The notes beneath the pieces were generated by a model. That model was not told the DNA's origin. It did no database searches and worked only from the letters and a program-made list of their open reading frames with translations. Below, piece after piece: positions 1-8,515 of a DNA stretch of 64,000 nucleotides (the stretch's first letter is position 1; every line of letters starts with the position of its first letter). Made by a program: the position numbers and the translations under genes. Source of the stretch: Pseudoalteromonas sp. R3 (GTDB lineage Bacteria; Pseudomonadota; Gammaproteobacteria; Enterobacterales; Alteromonadaceae); the NCBI RefSeq assembly GCF_004014715.1, contig NZ_CP034835.1, positions 4,092,001 through 4,156,000 of the forward strand, given 5' to 3'.

Positions 1-1
1 T

Positions 2-274
2 ATTCATGCTCAATATGATCGTGTTGATTGCATCATCTTCAACCCAGCCGCTTTTACACATACCAGTATTGCTTTGCGAGATGCCCTACTAAGCGTCAGC
101 ATCCCGTTTTATGAAGTGCATTTATCAAATGTCTATGCACGCGAGCCCTTTCGCCATAAGTCCTACTTTTCGGACGTGGCGCAAGGCGTAATATGTGGAT
201 TAGGTGCGCTTGGCTACGAAGCGGCATTAATGGCCGCCGTAGCCAAGCTGCGCAAACAAGATAACTCAAATTAA
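2..274 (+). CDS. aroQ: 3-dehydroquinate dehydratase, type II (3' part)
   Basis: Only the C-terminal 90 or so codons are in the window; the frame is open from base 2. The type II dehydroquinase signature NPAAFTHTS is followed by [15 protein letters not shown] and [12 protein letters not shown], the substrate-binding and active-site segments of the dodecameric shikimate-pathway enzyme that dehydrates 3-dehydroquinate. The conserved His of the HLSN motif and Arg of the RHKS motif are present. It ends 19 bases before accB on the same strand; the aroQ-accB-accC order is common in gammaproteobacteria and suggests co-transcription. Confidence 0.93.
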   Translation: MHAQYDRVDCIIFNPAAFTHTSIALRDALLSVSIPFYEVHLSNVYAREPFRHKSYFSDVAQGVICGLGALGYEAALMAAVAKLRKQDNSN

Positions 275-293
275 CTAACAGGCGGGTCAAGTT

Positions 294-755
294 ATGGATA
301 TTCGCAAGATCAAGAAACTTATCGAATTAGTAGAAGAATCAGGCATTGCAGAGCTGGAAATCACCGAGGGTGAAGAGTCGGTACGCATCAATCGTCACAG
401 CAGCGCACCAGTTATTGCTCAGCCACAGCAGTACTCTGTACCAACAGCAGCGCCAGCCCCAGTTGCAGCCCCTGCGGCGGCACCAGCAGCTGAAGCACCG
501 GCTGCAAGCAACACACCAGCTGGTCATCAGGTTAAGTCACCTATGGTTGGTACTTTCTACTCGGCGTCTTCTCCTACAGCTGCGGCATACGTTGAAGTTG
601 GCGCAAAAGTCAACGTAGGCGATACACTGTGTATCGTTGAAGCGATGAAGATGATGAACCAAATCGAATCCGACAAAGCCGGTGTTGTAAAGGCGATCCT
701 GGTTGAGAATGGCGATGCGGTTGAGTTCGATCAACCTCTGTTCATCATCGAATAA
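294..755 (+). CDS. accB: Biotin carboxyl carrier protein of acetyl-CoA carboxylase
   Basis: Carries biotin for the first committed step of fatty acid synthesis. The 153-residue length is normal for AccB. The N-terminal helical segment (about 1-40) is followed by an Ala/Pro/Gln-rich flexible linker (about 40-75) and the biotinyl domain. The biotin-accepting lysine lies in EAMKMMN at about residue 119. A shine-dalgarno-like GGCGGG precedes the ATG. accC starts 21 bases downstream, so the two are almost certainly one operon, and AccB with AccC form the biotin carboxylase subcomplex in the cytoplasm. Confidence 0.97.
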   Translation: MDIRKIKKLIELVEESGIAELEITEGEESVRINRHSSAPVIAQPQQYSVPTAAPAPVAAPAAAPAAEAPAASNTPAGHQVKSPMVGTFYSASSPTAAAYVEVGAKVNVGDTLCIVEAMKMMNQIESDKAGVVKAILVENGDAVEFDQPLFIIE

Positions 756-776
756 TGCCCCTGGAAGGTTAACACT

Positions 777-2117
777 ATGCTAGATAAAGTAGTCATTGCA
801 AACCGAGGCGAAATTGCGCTTCGCGTATTGCGTGCCTGCAAGGAGCTGGGGATTAAAACGGTTGCAGTGCATTCAACTGCCGATCGTGACCTCAAACACG
901 TGCTACTTGCAGACGAAACCATTTGTATCGGTAAACCCGCTGCCAGCGAAAGCTACCTGGATATTCCACGCATCATCGCTGCGGCAGAGGTAACCGATGC
1001 GGTTGCTATTCACCCAGGCTACGGCTTTCTGTCTGAAAATGCCGATTTTGCTGATCAGGTTGAGCAAAGCGGCTTTATCTTTATCGGTCCAAAAGGCGAC
1101 ACCATTCGTCTGATGGGTGATAAAGTGTCGGCCATTGAAGCAATGCGTAAAGCTGGCGTGCCTTGTGTACCTGGCTCTGACGGCCCGCTGACTGAAGATA
1201 ATGAACGAAACGTACAAATCGCTAAACGCATTGGTTACCCGGTAATCATCAAAGCCGCCGGTGGCGGTGGTGGTCGCGGTATGCGTGTTGTACGCTCTGA
1301 AGAAGAGCTACTTGACTCAATCGCACTGACGCAGACAGAAGCACAGCAATTCTTTGGTAATGGCATGGTATACATGGAGAAATTCCTTGAAAACCCACGT
1401 CATATCGAAGTACAAGTCTTAGCAGACGGACAAGGTAATGCCATCCATCTGGGCGAGCGTGACTGTTCAATGCAGCGCCGTCACCAGAAAGTGGTAGAAG
1501 AAGCGCCTGCACCGGGTATTACCGCAGAAATGCGTAAGTTCATTGGTGATCGCTGTACGCGTGCCTGTATCGAGATCGGTTACCGTGGTGCCGGTACGTT
1601 TGAATTCTTGTATGAAAATGGTGAATTCTACTTCATTGAGATGAACACCCGTATTCAGGTAGAGCATCCGGTGACTGAAATGGTGACTGGCGTTGACCTC
1701 ATCAAAGAGCAGCTGAAAATTGCCGCGGGTCAACCGCTGTCTATCACTCAGGATGATGTTGTGATCCGTGGCCATGCCATTGAATGTCGTATCAATGCCG
1801 AAGATCCGGAAAGTTTTATTCCGTCTCCAGGCAAGATCACGCGCTTCCACCCAGCAGGTGGTTTGGGCATTCGCTGGGACAGCCATATCTATGCTGACTA
1901 CACAGTACCACCGCATTACGACTCGATGATCGGCAAGCTGATCACTTACGGTGAAAACCGTGATGTGGCCATTGCCCGTGCACGTAACGCCCTGAATGAA
2001 CTTGTGATTGACGGTATTAAAACCAATACCCCGCTGCACAAGAAAATTCTGGCGGACGAAAACTTCCAAAATGGTGGTACCAATATCCACTACCTGGAAA
2101 AGAAACTGGGCCTGTAA
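777..2117 (+). CDS. accC: Biotin carboxylase subunit of acetyl-CoA carboxylase
   Basis: ATP-dependent carboxylation of the biotin on AccB. The 446-residue product has the full ATP-grasp architecture: N-terminal preATP-grasp domain starting [16 protein letters not shown], the glycine-rich ATP-binding loop [14 protein letters not shown] at about 159-172, the [15 protein letters not shown] segment, and the catalytic [14 protein letters not shown] motif at about 288-301. No residue looks missing and the length equals the E. coli enzyme. It follows accB closely and is followed by a GC-rich hairpin, so it probably ends the transcript. Confidence 0.97.
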   Translation: MLDKVVIANRGEIALRVLRACKELGIKTVAVHSTADRDLKHVLLADETICIGKPAASESYLDIPRIIAAAEVTDAVAIHPGYGFLSENADFADQVEQSGFIFIGPKGDTIRLMGDKVSAIEAMRKAGVPCVPGSDGPLTEDNERNVQIAKRIGYPVIIKAAGGGGGRGMRVVRSEEELLDSIALTQTEAQQFFGNGMVYMEKFLENPRHIEVQVLADGQGNAIHLGERDCSMQRRHQKVVEEAPAPGITAEMRKFIGDRCTRACIEIGYRGAGTFEFLYENGEFYFIEMNTRIQVEHPVTEMVTGVDLIKEQLKIAAGQPLSITQDDVVIRGHAIECRINAEDPESFIPSPGKITRFHPAGGLGIRWDSHIYADYTVPPHYDSMIGKLITYGENRDVAIARARNALNELVIDGIKTNTPLHKKILADENFQNGGTNIHYLEKKLGL

Positions 2118-2125
2118 GCCCGTCT

Positions 2126-2151
2126 ACGCAGGGGATGTCATTCCCCTGCGT
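2126..2151 (+). terminator. Hairpin after accC
   Basis: Perfect 10-bp inverted repeat (acgcagggga / tcccctgcgt) with a 6-base loop, 8 bases after the accC stop. The following T tract is weak (ttaatct), so it may be an imperfect intrinsic terminator or an RNA-stabilising 3' hairpin. Confidence 0.5.
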
Positions 2152-2273
2152 TAATCTGATCTACCTCCCTGTGTAGACACTTTCAGAACTCACTGCATAT
2201 TTTTCATTGCATCCAGACGCCACTTCCGTCACTTTAATCACCTGATCTACAGACTGGCTCAGTAGAAGAGAAG

Positions 2274-3170
2274 ATGATGACTTTATCCAGTTTTTTACGT
2301 TTGATCTGTTTGGCTGCAATCTGGGGCGGTTCATTTTTGTTTATGCGTATTGCCGCGCCGACCTTTGGACCGGCTTACTTGATCGAATTTCGAGTGAGCT
2401 TTGCCGCACTTGCTTTGCTCGTGACAGCCTTGTACCTGAAGCGATCTCTGCATTTTCGCGCCCACGCCCGGCACTATTTTATTTTGGGATTACTCAATAC
2501 AGCGCTACCTTTCGTACTCTTTGCCTATGCGGCGCAAACCCTAACAGTCTCTATGCTGGCAATTTTAAACGCTACGGCTGCCATTTGGGGTGCTTTGATC
2601 GCTTTTTTCTGGCACCGAACGCCTCTTTCAGTGAAGTCTCTGATCGGCATGGTGCTGGGGATATTTGGCGTGATCATCTTGGTTGGCTGGGACCAGACCC
2701 TTGTCTCAGAAAAGCTGACTTGGCCGGTCCTGGCGGGGGTACTTGCTGCTGTCAGTTACGGTGTTGCGAGCAATTATGCTAAAAATGCACCCCAGATCCC
2801 CGCGTTTGATAATGCACATGGCAGCATGTGGGCAGCCGTCCTTTGGCTACTGCCGCTGCTCCCTTTCATACCCATGCGGGCAGTGCCGGATAGCACAGAA
2901 ATCTCTGCCGTTATTGCACTGGGCGTGATCTGTACTGGCATTGCTTACTTATTGTATTTTAGATTAATTTCAGACGTAGGTGCGGCTTCTGCGCTATCGG
3001 TCACATTCTTAATCCCCCTGTTTGGGATTGTCTGGGGCTATCTGATATTAGACGAGCAGGTTGGACTCAATACATTGGGCGGGATGGTGCTGGTATTAAC
3101 GGGTACTATGCTGGTGACGGGCTTTTCACCCGCCACCTTACAAACTGGGCGTACTGTGCGCACCCAGTAG
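2274..3170 (+). CDS. DMT-family (EamA) inner-membrane transporter
   Basis: A 298-residue, very hydrophobic protein with about ten predicted membrane segments arranged as two EamA repeats. The N-terminal LAAIWGGSFLFMRIAAPTFGP motif is typical of the drug/metabolite transporter superfamily, and the second repeat contains SYGVASNYAKN and LGVICTGIAYLLYFRLI. Such proteins export amino acids, metabolites or drugs; the substrate cannot be told from sequence. Two adjacent ATG codons are possible starts. It is converging with the DUF2489 gene, 11 bases apart, and has its own promoter region in the 150 bases after accC. Confidence 0.85.
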   Translation: MMTLSSFLRLICLAAIWGGSFLFMRIAAPTFGPAYLIEFRVSFAALALLVTALYLKRSLHFRAHARHYFILGLLNTALPFVLFAYAAQTLTVSMLAILNATAAIWGALIAFFWHRTPLSVKSLIGMVLGIFGVIILVGWDQTLVSEKLTWPVLAGVLAAVSYGVASNYAKNAPQIPAFDNAHGSMWAAVLWLLPLLPFIPMRAVPDSTEISAVIALGVICTGIAYLLYFRLISDVGAASALSVTFLIPLFGIVWGYLILDEQVGLNTLGGMVLVLTGTMLVTGFSPATLQTGRTVRTQ

Positions 3171-3181
3171 ATCATACATGG

Positions 3182-3688
3182 CTACTGAAAAACCACGTTT
3201 TCGCTGCCTGGCAGCGGCTTAAAGCGACTCAGTAGCTTTTCACAGTCTTCCAGGATCTGTGCTTCAAGACGCTCTTCAGCGCGCCAGCGCTGCGCATCCA
3301 TTTTATAGATCTCTTTCTTACTGTATTTTTTGCGTGCGTCATGGGTCGGCATTTCTTTGACTTCCTCGTACATCTCATGCACACCCGGATAACTCTGGCT
3401 CAGCTCGATTTCCTCATCAAAGCTGTATTGAGACATCAGCACCCATACCCGCAAACAGCCTTCAGAGTACTCACACTGCTTCTGCTGCATCGCTTTGGCT
3501 ATCAGATTGATACTATCGGACAGCTTGGCATTTCGTTCCTCACGAGACCGTGCCAGCTTCTCTTTTTGCTCCTGCTGCAATTTTGCTATCGTGTCTTTCT
3601 GAACTTTCAACTGCCACAGCAGCTTGCCGGCGTAAAATGCCAGACCGGCGATGATCAACGCGCCTACCACAATCGCGGCTATCCACAT
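3182..3688 (-). CDS. DUF2489 single-pass membrane protein
   Basis: 168 residues with one N-terminal membrane segment (about 2-22) followed by a charged coiled-coil region (about 30-65) and a soluble domain rich in acidic residues. The family (DUF2489) is found in gammaproteobacteria next to yihI and often hemN; function is unknown. Here it starts 3 bases after the yihI stop, implying translational coupling. The conserved CEYSEGCLRVWVLMSQ segment (about 71-86) is the best family marker. An N-in, C-cytoplasm topology is likely from the positively charged linker. Confidence 0.8.
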   Translation of the reverse strand: MWIAAIVVGALIIAGLAFYAGKLLWQLKVQKDTIAKLQQEQKEKLARSREERNAKLSDSINLIAKAMQQKQCEYSEGCLRVWVLMSQYSFDEEIELSQSYPGVHEMYEEVKEMPTHDARKKYSKKEIYKMDAQRWRAEERLEAQILEDCEKLLSRFKPLPGSENVVFQ

Positions 3689-3691
3689 AGT

Positions 3692-4267
3692 TTAACGCTC
3701 CTCGTCTTCGTCTGTTAACCACTCATTCGCCAGATCATTACTCATCCACTGATCCAGCTCGTCTTCCTGCGGCATATCAGCTTCTTCGAACTCATCATCA
3801 ATGCCCAGTAACTCACATAACTCCTGATGGCGTGCCACCGACTTATTGAAGTACTTGGCATCTTTGCCCGTTAATAGCTCACCACGCTCATGACGCTCTA
3901 ACAGCGCCATCAGACGCTCATCATTTTCCAGTTGGCGCAGTTCTTCTTCCGGCGTTAATGTCACCGGCGCGACCTTTTTCAGCTCCACCTGAGGTTTGAG
4001 GTCACGATTGAGCTTAGGCTCGCTGGCCTGCTGTGGCTGAGGTACCAGCGCAACTGGCTTTTTACTGCCCGCACGCGGATCCTTCTTGCTGCCAGAAGTC
4101 TTACTCTCTTCTACTTTGGCTTCTTGTGCATTACGTGAGCCCGGCTTTTTACCTTTGTGCTTTTTGTTGCGCTGCTCTTTGAGCGCTCTCAGTTCCTGAA
4201 GTTTCTCTTTACTCAGCCTCGGTGTGCCAATGTTGCCCACCTTACGGGATTTCTTCTTTCTCGTCAT
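3692..4267 (-). CDS. yihI: Der GTPase-activating protein YihI
   Basis: A 191-residue homologue of YihI, which stimulates GTP hydrolysis by Der (EngA), a GTPase needed for 50S ribosome assembly. The N terminus is extremely basic (MTRKKKSRKVGNIGTPRLSK), the middle is a low-complexity Lys/Ser/Pro/Gln region (about 40-90), and the C terminus is highly acidic (EADMPQEDELDQWMSNDLA), the charge pattern of the family. The C-terminal half contains the conserved LTPEEELRQLENDERLMALLER helix. It sits between a methyltransferase gene and DUF2489, all on the minus strand. Confidence 0.9.
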   Translation of the reverse strand: MTRKKKSRKVGNIGTPRLSKEKLQELRALKEQRNKKHKGKKPGSRNAQEAKVEESKTSGSKKDPRAGSKKPVALVPQPQQASEPKLNRDLKPQVELKKVAPVTLTPEEELRQLENDERLMALLERHERGELLTGKDAKYFNKSVARHQELCELLGIDDEFEEADMPQEDELDQWMSNDLANEWLTDEDEER

Positions 4268-4289
4268 ACTAGTCTTTACTCATTCTGTA

Positions 4290-4987
4290 CTATCGCTTAG
4301 TCAAAATGATGACATCATTGCCTATCACTTCGACCTGGGTATTAAATTGCTCTGCAATGTAGGCAAACGTCTCACGACTAAAAAACGCGATATGGGTTTG
4401 GTCGTTTTTATAGTGCCAGTTTGCAAAACGTACTGGATCTATTACCAGCTTAGTCATTAATGCCAATGGTGCGCCAGGCTTGAGCATGGCCAGCAACTGG
4501 TGCAGCACTTTACCAGGCTGGCCCAGGTGTTCTATCACTTCACTACAAGTAATAAAGTCATACTGCTGTTCCAGCACTTTGGGATCATTGGCATAGTATA
4601 AATCATATAGCGCCATCCGATGGCCGGCCTCGGTTAGCATTTTGGCTAACAGGGGGCCTGGACCACAGCCAAAATCCAGTCCTGATTGAGCCACCGGTAA
4701 ACGCTCACACAGCGGTTCAGCCAAGCGAGATAGAAAGCGCCGATAGCCGGGATCCATCAGATCATTTTCATGACTGTCATAAATGGCTTTTTCCTGCTCA
4801 GCGCTTAATCGCTGCTCGGGGAGACAAATACCAGCTTGCAGCGCTGACACTGCCAGTAGTCTCTGAATTTGTCCTGATGGTAGTGCGTCAGTGAGTCGCC
4901 TTCACAAAGGCCGCAACGCCATGACTGTGGATTTTGCAACTGAGATAAACCGAAATGCCTTAAAGGCCGTATTGTAACAGCAATCAA
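4290..4987 (-). pseudogene. Zinc-ribbon class I SAM methyltransferase, frameshifted
   Basis: Two overlapping minus-strand frames make one protein. The first (from a TTG near 4987) encodes a Cys4 zinc ribbon, CGLC...CQRC, ending at SPSSD; the second continues with LSAEQEKAIYD and the SAM-binding motif GLDFGCGPGPLLAKML, then CSEVIEHL. Reading the first frame, one extra C in the run of four C (plus-strand G run 4818-4821) would give FVSPEQRLSAEQ and restore a protein of about 230 residues. The family occurs next to yihI in other gammaproteobacteria; its substrate is unknown. A stop codon directly precedes the TTG, and no better start is visible. The break is either a consensus error or a real single-base deletion. 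Confidence 0.75.
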
Positions 4988-5014
4988 TTAGTGAACAAAT
5001 ATGCATACACAAAT

Positions 5015-5044
5015 AAAAAAGCGGCAGAGATTGCTCTCTACCGC
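5015..5044 (-). terminator. Intrinsic terminator of the candidate Csr RNA
   Basis: On the minus strand a 10-bp stem (gcggtagaga / tctctgccgc, one G-U or mismatch position) with a 4-base loop is followed by TTTTTTATTT. No gene ends here, so it must terminate a non-coding transcript coming from higher coordinates. Confidence 0.8.
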
Positions 5045-5340
5045 TTACTAATCTGAGCGTCACAAACTGGACACTTCTCCCTTCGACTTTTAAGTCTTTA
5101 TTATTTTTATTGTGGTATCTTCCGTTTTGTTTTTGTTGTCACTTCCGTGAACACTTTCCATATTGTTATTGTTATCAAACTTCCAATGCATTTTTTATTT
5201 TCGGTCTTCCTGACACTTTCTTGGTCATCCTGTGTATTCAAAGAGAATACCGAGTCTTGCCACCGACGCTTCCGTTACGTATTGTCCCTGTTTTTGTATT
5301 ATCTGGCGACAACGAATAATCTACGCCGATCTGAAACAGT
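5015..5340 (-). ncRNA. csrB-like: Candidate CsrB-type CsrA-sequestering small RNA
   Basis: No credible protein is encoded in this stretch. Read on the minus strand, it has about nine GGA motifs in 300 nt, including the exact CsrB repeat forms CAGGATG and CAGGAAG, plus several CGGAAG and TGGAAG copies. One GGA sits in a short hairpin loop (TCAC-GGAA-GTGA). It ends in a strong intrinsic terminator at 5015-5044. CsrB family RNAs bind many CsrA dimers through such loops and relieve translational repression. A GacA/UvrY-like palindrome lies about 150 bases upstream at 5482-5499. The 5' end is only estimated, since no clear -10/-35 pair was assigned. This is inference from motif density, not a covariance-model hit. 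Confidence 0.6.
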
Positions 5341-5481
5341 TACAACTAAACAATAACAAAATTATTACCTGAATATTTTAGAACAACATTAAACCAATTT
5401 TATTACAATAGGTTACAACTGAACGCAGGATGAAATTAAGTCAAGTCCTACACACTTCATAAGCATATATCCTACATCAAC

Positions 5482-5499
5482 ATTGAGATATATCTCACA
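5482..5499 (-). promoter_or_regulatory. GacA/UvrY-like upstream activating palindrome
   Basis: The 14-bp perfect palindrome TGAGATATATCTCA at 5484-5497 sits in the minus-strand 18-mer TGTGAG-ATATAT-CTCAAT. This resembles the TGTNAG-N6-CTNACA element bound by GacA/UvrY upstream of csrB/rsm genes; the left half is exact and the right half is partial. Its distance of about 150 bases from the estimated RNA start fits such elements. Confidence 0.45.
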
Positions 5500-5510
5500 A
5501 AGTGAGATCA

Positions 5511-5540
5511 AAAAAAGGCAGCCTTGTTGCTGCCTTTTTT
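5511..5540 (-). terminator. Intrinsic terminator after cytochrome c4 gene
   Basis: A symmetric stem (aaaaaaggcagc / gctgcctttttt, 6-base loop) located 47 bases beyond the cytochrome c4 stop. It has T runs on both strands, so it can act in either direction, but on the plus strand nothing upstream needs ending. Confidence 0.85.
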
Positions 5541-5586
5541 ACAATACCCAGAGTTTACACTGGGTATGCTTTGTATCTATACGACT

Positions 5587-6219
5587 TTAGTGTAGGCCAC
5601 CTAAGTATTTAGATAATACTTCGATGTCTTTATCCGTCAGTTTCTTCGCGATGTCACCCATCATGCCGTTTGGATCGTTGTTACGATCGCCGCTACGGAA
5701 CTTTTCAAGCTGCGCCTTGATGTATTCAGGGTGCTGGAATGAAATTTTCGGGAACTTAGACAGAGACGTACCGTTACCACGTGGACCGTGACACGCAGCA
5801 CAAGACGGGATACCACGCTCAGCATCACCGGCTTTATATAGTTTTTGCCCAGCTTCAACCACATCTTCAGGAGTAGTACCTGACGACATTGGTAAAGACG
5901 CAAAATAAGCAGCCAAGTCTTTCATATCTTGATCCGATAAAGGCATAGCCATGCCACTCATCACAGGATCCATACGACCTTCTTTACCACCCGACGTCAT
6001 GCCAAGCTTAAACTCTTGCAGCTGCTTGTAGATGTAATCCGCATGTTGGCCAGCGATTTTCGGATACATAGTAACAGGAGCATTGCCATCCGGACCGTGA
6101 CACGCCGCACAGGTTGCTGCCTTTGCTTTACCGGCTTGCGCATCGCCATCAAATGCCGCGACGTTGCTGGCTGACAAGGACCCTAGCAACATAGTTAAAG
6201 TTAATGCTATTTTTTTCAT
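5587..6219 (-). CDS. Periplasmic dihaem cytochrome c4
   Basis: 210 residues: a signal peptide (about 1-22, cleaved near AFD) and two cytochrome c domains with haem-binding motifs CAACHGPDG (about 36-44) and CAACHGPRG (about 140-148). Conserved methionines follow (PVMSGMAMP and PNGMMGD). Cytochrome c4 carries electrons in the periplasm, usually to a cbb3-type oxidase. The length and twofold repeat fit the family. It is monocistronic, with its own terminator downstream and a 370-base upstream gap. Confidence 0.93.
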   Translation of the reverse strand: MKKIALTLTMLLGSLSASNVAAFDGDAQAGKAKAATCAACHGPDGNAPVTMYPKIAGQHADYIYKQLQEFKLGMTSGGKEGRMDPVMSGMAMPLSDQDMKDLAAYFASLPMSSGTTPEDVVEAGQKLYKAGDAERGIPSCAACHGPRGNGTSLSKFPKISFQHPEYIKAQLEKFRSGDRNNDPNGMMGDIAKKLTDKDIEVLSKYLGGLH

Positions 6220-6589
6220 GGTAAATTCTCTGTTTCCGACCCTGTAATTTTGACCCCAGCCGAAAAAGCCTCGTTTCTTTTACTGCGTGGGCAAATCTTA
6301 TTTGAGACCGACTGACCAAGCTTGCTAATTGTGCACTAATTGGCACCGACAAAGTCAACGGGCTCGAGTTTTACGTTGCAATTGCTACATTCTACACGAT
6401 ATTAATTTCTCTGGCACGTTTTCTGCTCACATTAAGCCCATAAATTATAGGGATTTGACCTGGATTAAGTTTCCCCTTAAGGACATAGCGTAAAAACTCA
6501 CCCAAGGTGAAGATTTTATCGGCTTTTGCTTTAGCAACCAAGTATAATAAAATAGACAATAATGAGATCAACCCCCTTGAGGAGTCGAA
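6220..6589. other. Divergent intergenic region between cytochrome c4 and engB
   Basis: 370 bases between divergent genes. A TATAAT hexamer at 6543-6548 is a plausible -10 for engB, with no good -35. I looked for Spot 42 (spf), which lies beside yihA in enterics, and saw no match. No open frame or strong hairpin is convincing. Confidence 0.4.
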
Positions 6590-7237
6590 GTGCTAAAATC
6601 CCGCATGCCGTATAATCGTGCTCAGTTTGTGACGAGTGCCCCAGATATTTCCCGATTACCCGCCGATACCGGCATTGAAGTCGCGTTTGCCGGACGCTCC
6701 AATGCGGGAAAATCCAGTGCGCTAAACGCCCTGACTGATCAGAAGCTGGCACGGACCAGTAAAACGCCGGGCCGTACTCAGCTCATCAATACCTTCTCAC
6801 TCGATGATGATAATCGCCTGATCGATTTACCCGGGTACGGCTTTGCAAAAGTGCCGCTGGAAATGAAAAAGAAATGGCAGAAATCACTGGGCGAATACTT
6901 ACAAAAGCGTCAGAGCCTCAAAGGTATTGTGGTGCTGATGGACATTCGTCATCCGCTCAAAGACCTGGATATGGATTTGATCAACTGGGCTGCTGGCAGT
7001 GACATTCCTGTACTGGCACTGTTAACCAAGGCCGACAAGTTAAAGCAAGGCAAGCGCAAAGCAGAGGTACTTCAGGTGCGTAAAGCACTGGCTGAACTCA
7101 ACGCCGATATTACTGTTCACGCGTTTTCTTCTTTAAAAGGATTCGGTCTTAAAGAGCTGGCCTGGCAGCTGGATGACTGGTTCCTAGGACCATACGTCAA
7201 AGAAGAAGCAGAGCAAGACACGCCTGCTGCTGAGTAA
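6590..7237 (+). CDS. engB: Ribosome biogenesis GTP-binding protein EngB (YihA/YsxC)
   Basis: A 215-residue TRAFAC-class GTPase needed for late 50S assembly. The G1 P-loop [10 protein letters not shown] (about 35-44), the TPGRTQ segment (G2), the [10 protein letters not shown] motif (G3), and TKADKLK (G4) are all present. The GTG start at 6590 has a GAGGAG ribosome-binding site six bases upstream; an internal ATG at 6605 is the alternative. It is near polA, as in many gammaproteobacteria, but in the opposite orientation to it. A hairpin shared with the converging DUF1285 gene (about 7246-7268) follows the stop. Confidence 0.95.
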   Translation: MLKSRMPYNRAQFVTSAPDISRLPADTGIEVAFAGRSNAGKSSALNALTDQKLARTSKTPGRTQLINTFSLDDDNRLIDLPGYGFAKVPLEMKKKWQKSLGEYLQKRQSLKGIVVLMDIRHPLKDLDMDLINWAAGSDIPVLALLTKADKLKQGKRKAEVLQVRKALAELNADITVHAFSSLKGFGLKELAWQLDDWFLGPYVKEEAEQDTPAAE

Positions 7238-7266
7238 TAGACTTCAGGCTGCGCCCCAGGCGTAGC

Positions 7267-7797
7267 CTATCCAATCACAAATGACGAATTCGCCGACATC
7301 AACACAAACTCGTCACCCCGAGACTGCGCCAACTCAGCCCACTGATAATAGACCGAACGGCTAATTCGTGCCGATAAGCCATAATTGAGCATCAAATACG
7401 GGACTGACTGACCTTGGTAGGATTTAAGCACCAAGGGAAACTCGCTGCAAACAGGCCACAACCGGCCCAAATTATCCTGGACGATTAAAGTGGTCGACAA
7501 GCCCAACGTAGGTGCCAGGTTACAATACTGCCAGCTTACAATCATAAAGGGACTATCTGCGACTTTTACCGGACACGTCTCGGCGGGTGATTTTAGCAGA
7601 TACTGGCCCTGCTCATAACACAACACACTGGCGAACAGCCTGACCAGTCCTTCTCGATTGATCGGTGCCCCCTCGTGAAACCAGCGACCCTGTGCGTCAA
7701 TTTCAAACGCGCCAACCCCACATTCATCGGCATGCCAGCGCCCAGTGGGCGCATGCTGCGTCACATAATGCGAGATCAGCGCATCAATATTACTCAC
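7267..7797 (-). CDS. DUF1285 domain protein
   Basis: About 176 residues. The segment GRWFHEGAPINREGLVRLFASVL, followed by LLKSPAETCPVKVADSPFMIVSW, is the DUF1285 signature. This family occurs widely in proteobacteria and its function is unknown. The GTG at 7797 is preferred as start because it overlaps the yceI stop in a GTGAGTAA arrangement, a common coupling; the frame is open upstream to 7836. Cysteines are scattered, with no metal-binding motif or membrane segment. It is probably co-transcribed with yceI. Confidence 0.75.
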   Translation of the reverse strand: MSNIDALISHYVTQHAPTGRWHADECGVGAFEIDAQGRWFHEGAPINREGLVRLFASVLCYEQGQYLLKSPAETCPVKVADSPFMIVSWQYCNLAPTLGLSTTLIVQDNLGRLWPVCSEFPLVLKSYQGQSVPYLMLNYGLSARISRSVYYQWAELAQSRGDEFVLMSANSSFVIG

Positions 7798-8353
7798 TGA
7801 ACACCAAGTTGAAAGTAACAGGTACGGCGGTTGCAATAGTATTCAGACCAGCAACTTTACGCAGTGCTTCAATCCCCGCATCCAGGCCGAAATCACGACT
7901 ATTGATCAGCACAGCGCGCAGTGGTGTCACCTGAAGTTGCTGATTAGCTTTGTTCACCACCAGGTCCACGTTCAATGTGGCAACCTGACCATGCAGTGCC
8001 AGCGTAACAGGCACCTTTTGGATAATTTGAACACCCGGTTTTAGCGACTTGAGATACTGACTCACATTAGCGGTGATTTTAGCCTCTGGGAATTTAGTCA
8101 CCTCAAACAGCATCTTTTGCATGCGTTCATTACGAATGGGGATCAGGCTTTCAACGCTGCTCAGATCCAGTCTTAGATCCAGTTCACCGGCCTTATTTAT
8201 GGTGCCAGACAACTGTTTAAAGTGATGATTTTCAGCAACACTGCCCGCTTTAATAGAGGTAAAACTCACATCGCTATGTGCGGTGTCTAATTGCCACGCC
8301 TGAGCAAACTGCGCCGACAGGCCAAGGATTGAAAAAAGAAAGGGTTTAAGCAT
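7790..8353 (-). CDS. yceI: Periplasmic YceI-family lipocalin-like protein
   Basis: 187 residues with a signal peptide (about 1-20) cleaved near AQAWQLD. The opening WQLDTAHSDVSFTSIKAG is the canonical start of YceI proteins, which fold as an eight-stranded lipocalin-like barrel that binds long isoprenoids such as octaprenyl phosphate in the relatives studied. ATG 8353 is chosen because the signal peptide begins there; the frame is open to 8422 but that extension has no signal features. No cytochrome b561 partner lies next to it; instead it leads into the DUF1285 gene. Confidence 0.88.
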   Translation of the reverse strand: MLKPFLFSILGLSAQFAQAWQLDTAHSDVSFTSIKAGSVAENHHFKQLSGTINKAGELDLRLDLSSVESLIPIRNERMQKMLFEVTKFPEAKITANVSQYLKSLKPGVQIIQKVPVTLALHGQVATLNVDLVVNKANQQLQVTPLRAVLINSRDFGLDAGIEALRKVAGLNTIATAVPVTFNLVFSE

Positions 8354-8482
8354 GACGTATTCCTTGAAAATGAAAGTCGTCATCTTAACTGTATCCCGTA
8401 AGCAGATGCAACGACATGGCACCTAATACTGGCCTTATAGCGCAATCAGAAAATGGCTTATATTGAAAGATTAATTGACAGG

Positions 8483-8515
8483 AAAAACCGGCTCGCACCA
8501 TTCACATTGCGAGCC
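8483..8515 (-). terminator. Terminator-like hairpin upstream of yceI
   Basis: Minus-strand stem ggctcgca / tgcgagcc with a 10-base loop, followed by GGTTTTTCC. It does not follow any coding gene directly. It either ends a short minus-strand RNA starting after polA or is the first hairpin of a plus-strand RNA (see the ncRNA entry). Confidence 0.5.

Noticed and set aside
5110..5356. Two overlapping plus-strand open frames of 69 codons
   Set aside because: Composition is odd (Phe/Cys/Leu-rich), there is no ribosome-binding site, and the stretch is better explained as the complement of a GGA-rich minus-strand RNA.
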